A stretch of 64,000 bases of DNA from an uncultured Oscillospiraceae bacterium (GCA_910579775.1 CAJTUE010000007.1:57670-121669); one strand, 5' to 3'; counted from the first letter of the stretch, positions 50,726 to 59,756 are shown. Program-made: numbers and translations. Notes: generated by a model from the sequence alone, not told the origin.

Positions 50726-51583
50726 ATGACCTACGACGTTCTCATTTTAGGCGCGGGCCCGGCGGGGCTGTCCGCCGCGCTGCAGTGCGCCGCCCGGGGC
50801 AAGACCGCCCTGGTTATCGGCAATCCGCCCCGGACCAGCCCCCTTTCCAAGGCGGAGCGGGTGGACAACTACCTGGGCCTGCCTCGCATAAATGGCAGGG
50901 ATATGCTGAACGCCTTTCTCGCCCACGCCCGGGAGGCAGAGGGGATCGACCTTCTGGAGGGCCGCGCTCTCAACGCCATGTCCTTAAGCGGCGTATTTTA
51001 CGTCACTGTGGGCAGCGAGGTATACCAGGGCCGCGCGGTCATCCTCGCCACCGGCGTGGCCCGGGCCCGGCCCTATCCCGGCGAAGCGGAGCTGCTGGGC
51101 AAGGGGGTCAGCTATTGCGCCACCTGTGACGGGATGCTCTACCGGGGCCGTGAGGTTGTGGTGGTGGGCTTGGCTCAGGACGCCCCGGAGGAGGCCGCCA
51201 TGCTCTCCAGGATCGGCTGTAAGGTCACTTACCTTGCCCCCAAGCGCCCGGAGGAGCTGGACGCCGCCATTCCCTTTATAAAATCGGGGAAATTGTCCAT
51301 CCTAGGAGAGGAACGGGTGGAAGGCGTCCTGACCGATGACAAAACGCTCCCCTGCCAGGGCGTGTTTCTCCTGCGGGACACCATCGCCCCCGCCGCCCTG
51401 TTTCCAGGCCTTTCCTTAGACGGCGGCTATATCCGGGTGGACCGAACCATGGCGACCCGCCTTCCCGGCGTATTTGCCGCGGGAGACTGCACCGGTCTGC
51501 CCCTCCAGATCGCCAAGGCGGTGGGAGAGGGACAACTGGCCGCCCACAGCGCGGCCCAGTGGCTGGACGCGCAGAAGAAATAA
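50726..51583 (+). CDS. trxB: Thioredoxin-disulfide reductase
   Basis: FAD-dependent reductase of thioredoxin. The 285 residues have the FAD-binding LILGAGPAGLSAAL, the redox-active pair C131-A-T-C134, and the C-terminal FAD segment FAAGDCTG. The NADPH-binding region departs from the usual GGGxxAxE, reading VVVGLAQDAPEEA, so the electron donor is uncertain. The ATG at 50726 follows AGGAGGG; a GTG 9 bp upstream overlaps that site. trxA follows by 36 bp. Confidence 0.9.
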   Translation: MTYDVLILGAGPAGLSAALQCAARGKTALVIGNPPRTSPLSKAERVDNYLGLPRINGRDMLNAFLAHAREAEGIDLLEGRALNAMSLSGVFYVTVGSEVYQGRAVILATGVARARPYPGEAELLGKGVSYCATCDGMLYRGREVVVVGLAQDAPEEAAMLSRIGCKVTYLAPKRPEELDAAIPFIKSGKLSILGEERVEGVLTDDKTLPCQGVFLLRDTIAPAALFPGLSLDGGYIRVDRTMATRLPGVFAAGDCTGLPLQIAKAVGEGQLAAHSAAQWLDAQKK

Positions 51584-51619
51584 TACCATATCCATAGAAA
51601 ACCCAAGGAGGAAGTAAAA

Positions 51620-51937
51620 ATGGCAGTTTTGCACGGAAATGAAGAGGCTTTTTCCAAGATCCTGGAGAGCGGCGAACCCATGCTGGTGGACTTTTTCGCC
51701 ACCTGGTGCGGTCCCTGCAAGATGCTGGCCCCCATCATTGAGGAGCTGGCCGCCGACTACGAGGGCAGGCTCCATGTGCTCAAGCTGGACACCGACGAGA
51801 ACCAATCCCTGGCTATGAATTACGGTATTATGAACATCCCCACCGTAGTGCTCTTCCAGGGCGGCAATGAGGTGGACCGGCTGGTGGGTGTCCTTCCCAA
51901 GGAGAGCTTCGCCCAGATGATCGACGCCCACCTGTAA
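51620..51937 (+). CDS. trxA: Thioredoxin
   Basis: A 105-residue thioredoxin with WCGPC (Cys30, Cys33) and the cis-proline in NIPTVVLF. It reduces cytosolic disulfides using TrxB encoded just upstream. AAGGAGG precedes the start, and a palindromic terminator follows. Confidence 0.97.
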   Translation: MAVLHGNEEAFSKILESGEPMLVDFFATWCGPCKMLAPIIEELAADYEGRLHVLKLDTDENQSLAMNYGIMNIPTVVLFQGGNEVDRLVGVLPKESFAQMIDAHL

Positions 51938-51959
51938 AAGGCAGGCTTACAAAGCAGAA

Positions 51960-51993
51960 AAAACACCGGGAACGCATGCGTTCCCGGTGTTTT
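51960..51993. terminator. Bidirectional terminator between trxA and the P-loop gene
   Basis: Perfect 34-bp palindrome with A-run and T-run ends, centred at GCATGC (51974-51979). Confidence 0.9.
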
Positions 51994-52010
51994 GTATGGA
52001 GCGGAGGATC

Positions 52011-52421
52011 TTAGAAGAACTTCTTCACGTCGTCGGAGGCCAGCTCCGCATCCGCGCTGATGGTGACGGTGAACTTGATGTTGTTCTTCTCAGAGAAGCC
52101 GTCCAGCCAGCTGAGGAACTTGTCCACCTCGGGGCCGCAGTCGCTGGGGACGATCTTGCACAGGCTGTCGATGAAGATGTGGGTGATGTCGTAGTTGCCG
52201 GCGTACAGGCCGCAAATAAAGCCGCGCAGGACCTCGAACGAGCTGAGGTTATACTGCTCGGCGTCCACCAACCGGATCTGATAATGGATATCGTAAGTGA
52301 GCTTGCGGCTGCGCTCGATGCAGACCACGTTGCCGTGCTCGTTGGCGACAGCGCTGTTGATGAGGTCGATCATCTGCTTGGTCTTGCCGGTGCCCTTCAC
52401 TCCCATGATCACTTTAACCAT
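52011..52421 (-). CDS. Small stand-alone P-loop protein, function unknown
   Basis: A 136-residue cytoplasmic protein with a Walker A motif at its very N-terminus (GVKGTGKTK, residues 7-15) and a plausible Walker B hydrophobic strand, ITHIFIDSLCKIV. No helicase or transporter signature follows. It is too small for a full ABC or AAA+ domain, so it may be a nucleotide-binding regulator or an adaptor kinase. The start has GAGGAGTGAG. It is a single-gene unit next to a transporter of Na/Pi type, with its own promoter. Confidence 0.75.
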   Translation of the reverse strand: MVKVIMGVKGTGKTKQMIDLINSAVANEHGNVVCIERSRKLTYDIHYQIRLVDAEQYNLSSFEVLRGFICGLYAGNYDITHIFIDSLCKIVPSDCGPEVDKFLSWLDGFSEKNNIKFTVTISADAELASDDVKKFF

Positions 52422-52482
52422 TGTTACTCACTCCTCGTAGTATTCAGTGGGTCTGGTCAACCCCAGTTGACCTTCTGCCTTT

Positions 52483-52511
52483 ATACTACCATTCCCGGCA
52501 AAAGAATGCAA
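52483..52511 (-). promoter_or_regulatory. Promoter of the small P-loop gene
   Basis: TTGCAT-N17-TAGTAT on the minus strand (-35 52506-52511, -10 52483-52488). Confidence 0.5.
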
Positions 52512-52542
52512 CCGCTTTTTCGCTTTTTTCAAAACTTTTCCC

Positions 52543-54375
52543 TTAGGCCTTGGTCGCGCCCTCACGGAACATGGGCGGGACCTCCTGGGCCTCTGGCTCC
52601 TTGAGGACGTTATAATACTGCGCCTTGTACTCCCCGTACATCTGGTCAAAGCCCTTGTCGCTGCCGCCCTCGTGGAGCTGATGGAGGTAGAGGTGGGAGT
52701 TTTCCCGGATGGGGTCGCCCTCCTTGGCCTCCTCCCGGATGATGTACATGGCCACGTTAGAGCAGTGGTCCGCCACACGCTCCAGATTGATGAGCAGCTC
52801 CAGGAACTGGGTTCCCGTCTCAATGGTGCAGTCCCCCGCCTTCAGCCGCTCGATATGGCGGTTGCGAAGCTCGTCACGCATCAGGTCGATGACCTCTTCC
52901 AGCGGCTCCACCATCGCCGCCAGGCGGGTGTCCTGGGTCTCGTAGCAGGTGATGGCCTTGTCAATGATCTCGCCCACCGCCTTGTTCAGGGTCTCCAGTT
53001 CAAAGCGCGCCTTCTTGGAGAACACGATCCCCCGTTCTTCCATAGCCTCGGCACACTCCGCTACGTTTACCACATAATCGCCGATGCGCTCAAAATCGGA
53101 AAGAGTGTGCAACAGCTCAGATACCCGGCTGGAGTCCTCCGGCGTCAAGGCATGGTCGGAGAGGCGGACAAGATAGTTGTCCAGTCCCGCCTCTAGCTTG
53201 TCGATGGAGTCCTCCACCTCGCCCAGCTTCTCCATCTCCTTGGGGTCATAGTGCTCTAAAAGCCTTGCTGCCCGCTTAAAATTACTTTGAGCCAGCTTGC
53301 CCATCTGGATCACCGCCACTCGGGACTTTTCCAGCGCCAGCGCCGGGGAGAGAAGAAAGCGCTCATCCAGAATAGCGGAAACCTCCACCTCTTCCTTGTC
53401 GCCGGGCACCAGCCGCTCCACCAGACGAACCAGAGCCTTGCGGAAGGGCAGCAGCAGCGCCGTACACGCCAGATTAAACACCAGATGGAAGTTGGCGATG
53501 CTGCCCATGTCCACCACGTCCGTCCAGAAGGCAAAGTGGAAGATGGCGTTGCCCGCATAGAGCACCACCAGGAAGAATACAGAGCCGATCACATTAAAAA
53601 ACAGGTGGATGAGGGCGGTGCGCTTGGCGTTTTTGCTGGCCCCCGTGCTGGAGAGCAAGGCAGTCAGGGTGGTGCCGATGTTCTGGCCCATGATGAGGGG
53701 GATGGCGGTATTGTAGCAAATGGCGCCGGTGGTAGACAGCGCCTGCAAAATGCCCGTGAAGGCAGTAGAGCTCTGGAGCACGGCGGTGAGGATCGCGCCC
53801 ACCAGCATACCCAGCACGGGGTTGGAGAAAGCGGTGAACAGCCCCGCCAGCCAGGGCTCGTTTTGGAGGGGGGCCACAGCGGCGGTCATGGTGTTCATCC
53901 CAATGAACAAAAGGCCCATGCCCAGGATGATCTCGCCAATGTTGCGCTTATGCCCACCCGAGAGGAACATATAGAAAACAATGCCCACCACAGCCAGCAG
54001 CGGACCTAACACCGCAGGCTGGAGAAGCGTCAGGATGATATTGCCGTCCGAGGAAATACTGGAAAGGCGAAGGATCTGCGCCGTGACCGTGGTGCCGATG
54101 TTGGCGCCCATGATAATACCCACTGTCTGCTCCAGGCGCATGATGCCGGCGTTGACGAAGCCCACGCACATGACCGTGGTGGTGGCGGAGGAGTGGATCA
54201 GCGCGGTGACCAGCGCACCTAACAGCACGCCCTTGAACACATTGTTGGTCAGCTTTTCCAAAATGCTCTCCAGCCGACCGCTGGAAACCTTTTCCAAGCC
54301 CTGTGTCATGGTGGACATTCCAAATAGGAACACCGCAATGGCGCCGATCATGGTGATCACATCGGTAATTTTCAC
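52543..54375 (-). CDS. Na/Pi cotransporter family protein with PhoU-like C-terminus
   Basis: A 610-residue membrane protein. The N-terminal 350 residues form the inverted-repeat transporter with the paired QSS-type motifs ALIHSSATTTVM and AVLQSSTAFTGIL, followed by a cytoplasmic PhoU-like helical domain (about 380-600). It is expected to move phosphate with sodium. The GTG at 54375 is chosen because GGAGGGTC lies 7 nt upstream; the longer ORF start has no site. Confidence 0.9.
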   Translation of the reverse strand: MKITDVITMIGAIAVFLFGMSTMTQGLEKVSSGRLESILEKLTNNVFKGVLLGALVTALIHSSATTTVMCVGFVNAGIMRLEQTVGIIMGANIGTTVTAQILRLSSISSDGNIILTLLQPAVLGPLLAVVGIVFYMFLSGGHKRNIGEIILGMGLLFIGMNTMTAAVAPLQNEPWLAGLFTAFSNPVLGMLVGAILTAVLQSSTAFTGILQALSTTGAICYNTAIPLIMGQNIGTTLTALLSSTGASKNAKRTALIHLFFNVIGSVFFLVVLYAGNAIFHFAFWTDVVDMGSIANFHLVFNLACTALLLPFRKALVRLVERLVPGDKEEVEVSAILDERFLLSPALALEKSRVAVIQMGKLAQSNFKRAARLLEHYDPKEMEKLGEVEDSIDKLEAGLDNYLVRLSDHALTPEDSSRVSELLHTLSDFERIGDYVVNVAECAEAMEERGIVFSKKARFELETLNKAVGEIIDKAITCYETQDTRLAAMVEPLEEVIDLMRDELRNRHIERLKAGDCTIETGTQFLELLINLERVADHCSNVAMYIIREEAKEGDPIRENSHLYLHQLHEGGSDKGFDQMYGEYKAQYYNVLKEPEAQEVPPMFREGATKA

Positions 54376-54447
54376 GCCTGACCCTCCTGTCGTTATCAAA
54401 CCCGGCAAAGTCTTCCTCGTGTGTGAGCCCAACTTCCAGCACATTAC

Positions 54448-54476
54448 AGTATACTCTAAATTTTCCTTCTCGTAAA
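54448..54476 (-). promoter_or_regulatory. Promoter of the Na/Pi transporter gene
   Basis: TTTACG-N17-TATACT on the minus strand (-35 54471-54476, -10 54448-54453). Confidence 0.65.
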
Positions 54477-54524
54477 GACATTTTCTTGCCCTTCTCCCCC
54501 TTTTTCGTTTTTTGTCTCAAAGCA

Positions 54525-54553
54525 TTTACAAACGGAACATTTCGGCGTATAAT
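54525..54553 (+). promoter_or_regulatory. Promoter of znuACB
   Basis: TTTACA-N17-TATAAT (-35 54525-54530, -10 54548-54553). No clear Zur/Fur-type palindrome was recognised around it. Confidence 0.8.
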
Positions 54554-54588
54554 ATTTGGACAAATCCTTACAGAAAGGGAGGCTTGCC

Positions 54589-55497
54589 ATGGCCCGTTTA
54601 CGCCGCGCTTTTGTCATTTTGCTGTCCCTGGCTCTGCTGTCCAGCTGTGCCCAGACCCTCCCGGAAGAGGATCATACCCTCCACATTCTGGCCACCACCT
54701 ACCCTGTTTACCTTTTCACCACCGCTGTGGTGGGCGGCGCGAAGAATGTGGAAGTAGAGCTGCTGGTCAATTCCCAGACCTCCTGTCTTCACGACTACAC
54801 CCTCACCGTCAAGGACATGAAGGCCATCGAGGGAGCGGATGTCATTATCATGAATGGCGCGGGAATGGAGGAGTTTATGGCGGACGCCCTCAGCCAGTCC
54901 GCCGCTGCTGTCATCGACTGCTCGGATGAGGTCCCCCTCCTCCCCACCCTGGAGCACGCAGGCCACGACGGTCACGACCACGAGGAGGAATACGACCCTC
55001 ACTACTGGATGGGCTGTCCCGAAGTGGCCGTCTTCACCATCGGCAACGCCCTGGCAGACTTGACTGGCTCGGAGGAGTACCAGACCAGGGCGTTTGATGT
55101 TTCCAACAAGCTGTTGGATTTCGGCGATTCCTGGTGCAAGACCCTCCATGGCCCTTATCCCATTGAACGGCCGCCCCTTATCACCTTCCACGACGGCTTT
55201 CAGTATTTTGCAAACGCCTATGGTCTGGAACTTTTGAAGGCCATCGAGGAGGAGGAAGGTGCCGCCGTCTCCGCCGCTGAAATCAAAGAGATCGTGGCTC
55301 TTATTGAGGAGAACCACATTCCCGCCATCTTCGTGGAGCGGAACGGCTCGCGCAAGACCGCCGACGTGATTGCCCGGGAGACAGGCTGTACGGTCTATGA
55401 GCTTGACATGCTCATGTCGGGAGACGGCGAGGGCATCCAGCCCTACCTCGACGCCATGGACCGGAATCTCACCACCATTTTGGAGGCGTTTTCATGA
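54589..55497 (+). CDS. znuA: Zinc/metal ABC transporter substrate-binding lipoprotein
   Basis: A 302-residue cluster A-I binding protein. The N-terminus is a lipoprotein signal with lipobox LSSC, and a His/Asp/Glu loop HAGHDGHDHEEE sits mid-protein, which is the hallmark of zinc-type members. Further His ligands are likely in TSCLHDYTL and FHDGFQYF. The ATG at 54589 follows GGGAGG. Zinc is favoured over manganese because of the His-rich loop. It overlaps znuC by 4 bp. Confidence 0.9.
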   Translation: MARLRRAFVILLSLALLSSCAQTLPEEDHTLHILATTYPVYLFTTAVVGGAKNVEVELLVNSQTSCLHDYTLTVKDMKAIEGADVIIMNGAGMEEFMADALSQSAAAVIDCSDEVPLLPTLEHAGHDGHDHEEEYDPHYWMGCPEVAVFTIGNALADLTGSEEYQTRAFDVSNKLLDFGDSWCKTLHGPYPIERPPLITFHDGFQYFANAYGLELLKAIEEEEGAAVSAAEIKEIVALIEENHIPAIFVERNGSRKTADVIARETGCTVYELDMLMSGDGEGIQPYLDAMDRNLTTILEAFS

Positions 55498-56258
55498 CCA
55501 TCCACAAGCACAGCGGCGACAGCTGCCACGACTCCTGCTGTCTTCAGGTCACCGGCCTGGGGGTGGTCTCCGACGGCCGCTCTATCCTCCGGGACATCGA
55601 CCTGCACATCCATTGCGGCCAGATTGTGGCGGTCATTGGCCCAAACGGCGCGGGCAAGTCCACCCTGTTCCAAGCCATTCTGGGTCAGCGGCCCCACACC
55701 GGCTCCATCGACTTCCAGCGCTCCGGCGGAGAGAAGACCCGCCCCCTCATCGGCTATGTTCCCCAGTCCCCTACCTTTGACAAGGGCGATCCGGTAAGCG
55801 TACTTGACTTCTTTGCCGCCGCTGTGTCCATTTACCCTATCTTTCTCCCCATCCCCAAGGGCCTGCGCCGACGGGTGACCGACTGCCTGCGCCGGGTCCA
55901 CGCCGAGGGGCTCGTCGACCAGCGTCTGGGCTCCCTCTCCGGCGGCGAGCTTCAACGGGTCTTACTTGCCCTGGCCCTGGAGCCTCTTCCCCATATCCTC
56001 ATTTTGGACGAGCCCTTCTCCGGGGTGGATGTGGAGGGCGAGCTGCAGCTGCTGCGCCTGCTGGACGAGCTACGCCGCACCTTCGACCTGTCTATCCTGC
56101 TCTCCACCCACGACTTTTCCAACCTGGCGGACTACGCCGACAAGGTGGTACTGATGAAGGAGACCGTTTTGAAGGTGGGGCGGCCCTTGGAGGTCATGGA
56201 GAGTCCGGAGTTTGCCCAGGTATTCCATCTGCGCTTGGGAAAGGAGGGAACGCCGTGA
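55494..56258 (+). CDS. znuC: Zinc/metal ABC transporter ATPase
   Basis: A 254-residue ABC ATPase with Walker A GPNGAGKST (residues 49-57), signature LSGGELQR, Walker B LILDEPF and the H-loop STHDF. The first 17 residues (MTIHKHSGDSCHDSCC) are unusually rich in His and Cys and precede the ABC fold; they may bind the transported metal. It is coupled to znuA and znuB by overlaps. Confidence 0.93.
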   Translation: MTIHKHSGDSCHDSCCLQVTGLGVVSDGRSILRDIDLHIHCGQIVAVIGPNGAGKSTLFQAILGQRPHTGSIDFQRSGGEKTRPLIGYVPQSPTFDKGDPVSVLDFFAAAVSIYPIFLPIPKGLRRRVTDCLRRVHAEGLVDQRLGSLSGGELQRVLLALALEPLPHILILDEPFSGVDVEGELQLLRLLDELRRTFDLSILLSTHDFSNLADYADKVVLMKETVLKVGRPLEVMESPEFAQVFHLRLGKEGTP

Positions 56259-57103
56259 GCCTCTGGTATTCGCTTGTGGAACTACTTCCCTTTGAGTGGG
56301 CCGCGCCCGGCCACATGTTCTTTATGAAAAACGCCATGCTGGCGGTGCTGGTGATCACGCCGCTGTTTGGGCTTTTGTCCACCATGGTGGTCACCCAGAA
56401 GATGTCCTTCTTCTCCGACGCTTTGGGGCACTGCGCCTTTACCGGCGCGGCCATCGGCGTACTGTGCGGCATGAAGGACCCCACCCTGGCCTCCGTCGCC
56501 TTCGCCGTGGCCCTCTCCGCTCTGTTTACCTGGGTACGCCACCGTACCACCCTGGCCAGCGATACGGTCATCGGCGTGTTTTCCTCCACCGCCGTGGCCC
56601 TTGGCATCTTTGTGGCCACCTTTAACGGCGGCAGCTTCACCAAATTCAACTCCTACCTGATTGGGGATATCCTCAGTGTGGACCCTGCCTCCATCGGCCT
56701 GTTGGCGATCATTCTGCTGCTGGTGACCGCTCTGTGGGTCACCTCCTTCAACCGCCTCCTGCTCTCCAGCGTCCACCCTGTGCTGGCCCACAGCCGCGGG
56801 GTGGGCGTAGCCTGGGAGGAACTGCTGTTTACCGCCGCCGTGGCGGTGGTGGTCACCCTGTCCATGACCTGGGTGGGCCTGTTGGTCATCAATTCCCTGC
56901 TGGTGCTCCCGGCCGCCGCCGCACGGAATCTGGCAAAAAATGTGCGGCAATACCACCTTTTCGCCATTCTGGGCGCCATTGTGTGCGGCCTGGCCGGTCT
57001 CTTCACCTCTTATTATCTCGGCACCTCTACCGGCGCCTCCATTACCCTGTATCTGGCCCTCTATTTCCTGCTCTCCCTGGCCGGGCGTTCGGGAAGACGG
57101 TGA
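56255..57103 (+). CDS. znuB: Zinc/metal ABC transporter permease
   Basis: A 282-residue membrane protein of the ABC-3 family with about eight transmembrane segments, including the family stretch FFSDALGHCAFTGAAIGVL. It starts with GTG in a GTGA overlap with znuC. It completes the import system. Confidence 0.93.
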   Translation: MSLWYSLVELLPFEWAAPGHMFFMKNAMLAVLVITPLFGLLSTMVVTQKMSFFSDALGHCAFTGAAIGVLCGMKDPTLASVAFAVALSALFTWVRHRTTLASDTVIGVFSSTAVALGIFVATFNGGSFTKFNSYLIGDILSVDPASIGLLAIILLLVTALWVTSFNRLLLSSVHPVLAHSRGVGVAWEELLFTAAVAVVVTLSMTWVGLLVINSLLVLPAAAARNLAKNVRQYHLFAILGAIVCGLAGLFTSYYLGTSTGASITLYLALYFLLSLAGRSGRR

Positions 57104-57109
57104 CCCGCC

Positions 57110-57802
57110 ATGAAGGAGTTTCCAAAAGGGATCCACGCGGGACACCGCGGCCGCATGCGCCGCCGCTTTCTCATCAACGGCCTGGACGGCTTTTCCGACC
57201 ATGAGGTGCTGGAGCTTCTGCTCTTTTACGCTCTGCCCCGTCAGGACGTCAACCCCATGGCCCACGCGCTCATCCAACGCTTTGGTTCTCTGCCCGCGGC
57301 ACTGGACGCGCCCAGAGAGGAGCTTTGCGCCATCCGTGGCGTGGGGCCCAAGGTGTCACGTTTTCTCACCCTGATCCCCGACGTGCTCTTCCAGACTGAA
57401 TACCGCCTGTTCTCTCCCTCCCGCGCTCCCTTGCGCGCTCCAGATGACCTCTCCGCTCTCCTGCTGCAGCGCACCACCCGTCCGGTCCCCGGCGACGTCT
57501 ATGTCATCGTGCTGGACCCCCGCTACTGCGTCAAGGCGGTCCATCCTGTCTCCTCCTTTGACGAGCTTGACGTGCGGGAATTGGCTCTGCTGTGTTTGGA
57601 GCTTGGCAGCACCCTTGTGGTCCTGGCGGAATGCGCCGAGGATCTTGCCGCCCTGCCCTCTCCCGCGCGTAGCGCGTCTCTGGAGGGACTTCAGCGCTCT
57701 CTGGAAACACTGGATATCCGGCTGGTGGATTACTACCGTTTTCTCCCAGACTGCGTGTCTCTGCGCTCTGCCGCCAAGGACGGCTTTCTTTTGCCCCGGT
57801 GA
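57110..57802 (+). CDS. RadC-like protein with a degenerate JAB domain
   Basis: A 230-residue member of the RadC family. The helix-hairpin-helix part is intact (GFSDHEVLELLLFYALPRQD, then IRGVGPKVS). The JAB/MPN half is recognisable by position, but the zinc motif HxHxSG...PS...D is lost: the segment reads VVLAECAEDLAALPSP with no histidine. It can therefore not be a JAB metalloprotease-type enzyme. It starts 6 bp after znuB and is probably cotranscribed. Confidence 0.8.
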   Translation: MKEFPKGIHAGHRGRMRRRFLINGLDGFSDHEVLELLLFYALPRQDVNPMAHALIQRFGSLPAALDAPREELCAIRGVGPKVSRFLTLIPDVLFQTEYRLFSPSRAPLRAPDDLSALLLQRTTRPVPGDVYVIVLDPRYCVKAVHPVSSFDELDVRELALLCLELGSTLVVLAECAEDLAALPSPARSASLEGLQRSLETLDIRLVDYYRFLPDCVSLRSAAKDGFLLPR

Positions 57803-57830
57803 CCGCCGCGCACAGCAAGGAAAAAGACAG

Positions 57831-57859
57831 TTGACAAACCGGGCGGCAGTCGCTATAAT
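57831..57859 (+). promoter_or_regulatory. Promoter of tRNA-Leu
   Basis: TTGACA-N17-TATAAT, fully consensus (-35 57831-57836, -10 57854-57859). Confidence 0.92.
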
Positions 57860-57886
57860 AAGAAAGAGCCTTTCGGGGCTACATAT

Positions 57887-57973
57887 GCGGATGTGCTGGA
57901 ATTGGTAGACTGGCTAGCTTGAGGTGCTAGTGTCCGGATGGACGTGCGGGTTCGAGTCCCGCCATCCGCACCA
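57887..57973 (+). tRNA. tRNA-Leu (anticodon GAG)
   Basis: Class II tRNA with acceptor stem GCGGATG/CATCCGC, anticodon stem CTAGC/GCTAG around loop TTGAGGT giving anticodon GAG, a long variable arm (TGTCCGGATGGACG), T-arm GCGGGTTCGAGTCCCGC and an encoded CCA. It reads the CUC and CUU leucine codons. Confidence 0.95.
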
Positions 57974-58007
57974 AAAAGAAGAGACGCCTTCGGTGTCTCT
58001 TCTTTTT
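57973..58007 (+). terminator. Terminator of tRNA-Leu
   Basis: AAGAAGAGAC stem closed by a TTCG-type loop and followed by TCTTCTTTTTGG. It begins at the last base of the tRNA. Confidence 0.9.
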
Positions 58008-58095
58008 GGTGACTGGGGGACTTTATGATGCTCGGGCTTGCAAAGCTCGCCCTGCCTGCGGCGGGTCCCTTATTTGACCGTCAGGAGGCGGAGAG

Positions 58096-59058
58096 ATGCG
58101 GGAGTTTACCGTCGAAAAAAACGATGCCGGGCAGCGGCTGGACCGCTGGCTGGGCAAAACTCTGCCCCTGCTTCCCGCCCCTCTGGCCCAGAAATACATC
58201 CGCCTCAAGCGGGTCAAGGTCAACGGCAAGGGCTCCCAGCGGGACTACCGCCTGGTGCAGGGCGACCTGCTGGAGCTCTACATCAACGACGAGTTCTTTG
58301 ACCGCCCCCGGGAGGACAACGCTTTCCTCTCCGTCTTCAAGCCCAGCTTGGACATCGTCTACGAGGATGACCAGCTCATTATCTGCAACAAGCGGCCTGG
58401 TCTGCTCTGCCACCCGGACGCGAATGAATACGTCAACACCCTCATCACCCACATCCAGGCCTATCTCTATCAAAAGAAGGAGTGGGACCCCAGAGCGGAG
58501 AACGCCTTCATCCCCGCCCTCTGCCACCGCATCGACCGCAACACCGGCGGACTGGTCATTGCCGCCAAGACCGCCGAGGCCCTGCGGGTGATGAACCAAA
58601 AAATCAAGGACCGGGAGCTGGAAAAGTATTACCTCTGCGTGGTCAGTGGCGTCCTCTCCCCCCAAAGCGGCCTGCTGGAGGACTATCTTTGGAAGGACGA
58701 GGACAAAAAGCAGGTCTTTCTCCGAGACCGCCCCGTTCCCGGCGGCAAGACCGCCCGGACCGAATACTGCACCCTGGCGGTGAAGGATGGTCTTTCCCTG
58801 GTGGAGTGCCATCTGCTCACCGGACGCACCCACCAAATCCGCGCCCAGATGGCCCATGCGGGCCATCCCCTGCTGGGAGACGGCAAGTACGGCGACGGGC
58901 GGCTCAACCGCCGCTATGGCCGCACCTTTCAGGCCCTGTGGGCCTACCGACTGGAGTTTTCCTTCACCACCGACGCCGGCTGTCTCAGTTATCTCCGGGG
59001 CAAAACCTTTGAGGTCTCCCGAGATAAAATAGATTTTTTGGAGGAGAAATCAAGATGA
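58096..59058 (+). CDS. RluA-family RNA pseudouridine synthase
   Basis: A 320-residue pseudouridine synthase. The N-terminal S4-like domain (residues 1-75) is followed by the catalytic domain with the signature Asp in CHRIDRNTGG and GRTHQIRAQMAHAGHPLLGD. The substrate (23S rRNA or tRNA) cannot be assigned. GGAGGCGGAG precedes the ATG. The stop overlaps the next gene (ATGA). Confidence 0.94.
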   Translation: MREFTVEKNDAGQRLDRWLGKTLPLLPAPLAQKYIRLKRVKVNGKGSQRDYRLVQGDLLELYINDEFFDRPREDNAFLSVFKPSLDIVYEDDQLIICNKRPGLLCHPDANEYVNTLITHIQAYLYQKKEWDPRAENAFIPALCHRIDRNTGGLVIAAKTAEALRVMNQKIKDRELEKYYLCVVSGVLSPQSGLLEDYLWKDEDKKQVFLRDRPVPGGKTARTEYCTLAVKDGLSLVECHLLTGRTHQIRAQMAHAGHPLLGDGKYGDGRLNRRYGRTFQALWAYRLEFSFTTDAGCLSYLRGKTFEVSRDKIDFLEEKSR

Positions 59059-59756
59059 AATGGAACAAACGTATCCCCGCGCTTTTGCTGGCACTTGTCT
59101 TGGTACTTACCGCCCTCACAGGCTGCGGTGGTAAGAAACCGATCGATACCGCCCCGCCTCATGAAGTGGCTGTGGCTCTTTTTGACATCCTTCTGCGGGA
59201 CGATGCCTCTGCCATCACCAAGGCGCTGAACTATCCCAGCGAGGCGGAGGCCCGCGCCGACTTCGGCAGCGATGACGGCAGCCTCTATGAGGCGATTGCC
59301 GGCGAGGTAGCCACTCAGCTCAACTCCCTTGGCATGGGCGCCGTCACCAATGAGGATACCCAGCGTCTGGTAAATGCCTTCCTCTCCATGATGGGCAAGC
59401 TCACCTTCACCGCCGAGACCAAGGAGCAGAACGATAAAGAGCGGACCGCTACGGTCACCTGCCACATCTCCTCCTTCCCCGCTGACGCTGTGGAGACTGC
59501 CATGACCGAGGCCATGACTGACCTGGTCGCCAACAACCCCGACATTCTCAGCGACCCCGACAACCTGATCAGCGTTTTGGTGGAAACGATCGTCCAGGCC
59601 ATGGAGGCTCTGGAGCCTGGCGACGACCTGACCGACTTTGATGCCGAGTTTTCTCTGCAGAAGGTCGACGTCAACGGAGAGGCGAAGTGGGTCTGGATCC
59701 CCACCGACGTGGAGGCCTTTGGCGCGAAGCTTTCCTCCACCGCTCTGGGCGGCTGA
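59055..59756 (+). CDS. Putative lipoprotein, function unknown
   Basis: A 233-residue exported protein with a lipoprotein signal ending in the lipobox LTGC. The mature part contains acidic helical segments and resembles the DUF5105/DUF4878-like single-domain lipoproteins of clostridia; this assignment is loose. It is translationally coupled to the pseudouridine synthase gene although no functional link is obvious. Confidence 0.78.
   Translation: MKWNKRIPALLLALVLVLTALTGCGGKKPIDTAPPHEVAVALFDILLRDDASAITKALNYPSEAEARADFGSDDGSLYEAIAGEVATQLNSLGMGAVTNEDTQRLVNAFLSMMGKLTFTAETKEQNDKERTATVTCHISSFPADAVETAMTEAMTDLVANNPDILSDPDNLISVLVETIVQAMEALEPGDDLTDFDAEFSLQKVDVNGEAKWVWIPTDVEAFGAKLSSTALGG

Noticed and set aside
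57887..57973. tRNA-Leu as an integration hotspot
   Set aside because: No integrase, no direct repeat of the tRNA 3' end and no phage genes follow; the next gene is a pseudouridine synthase.
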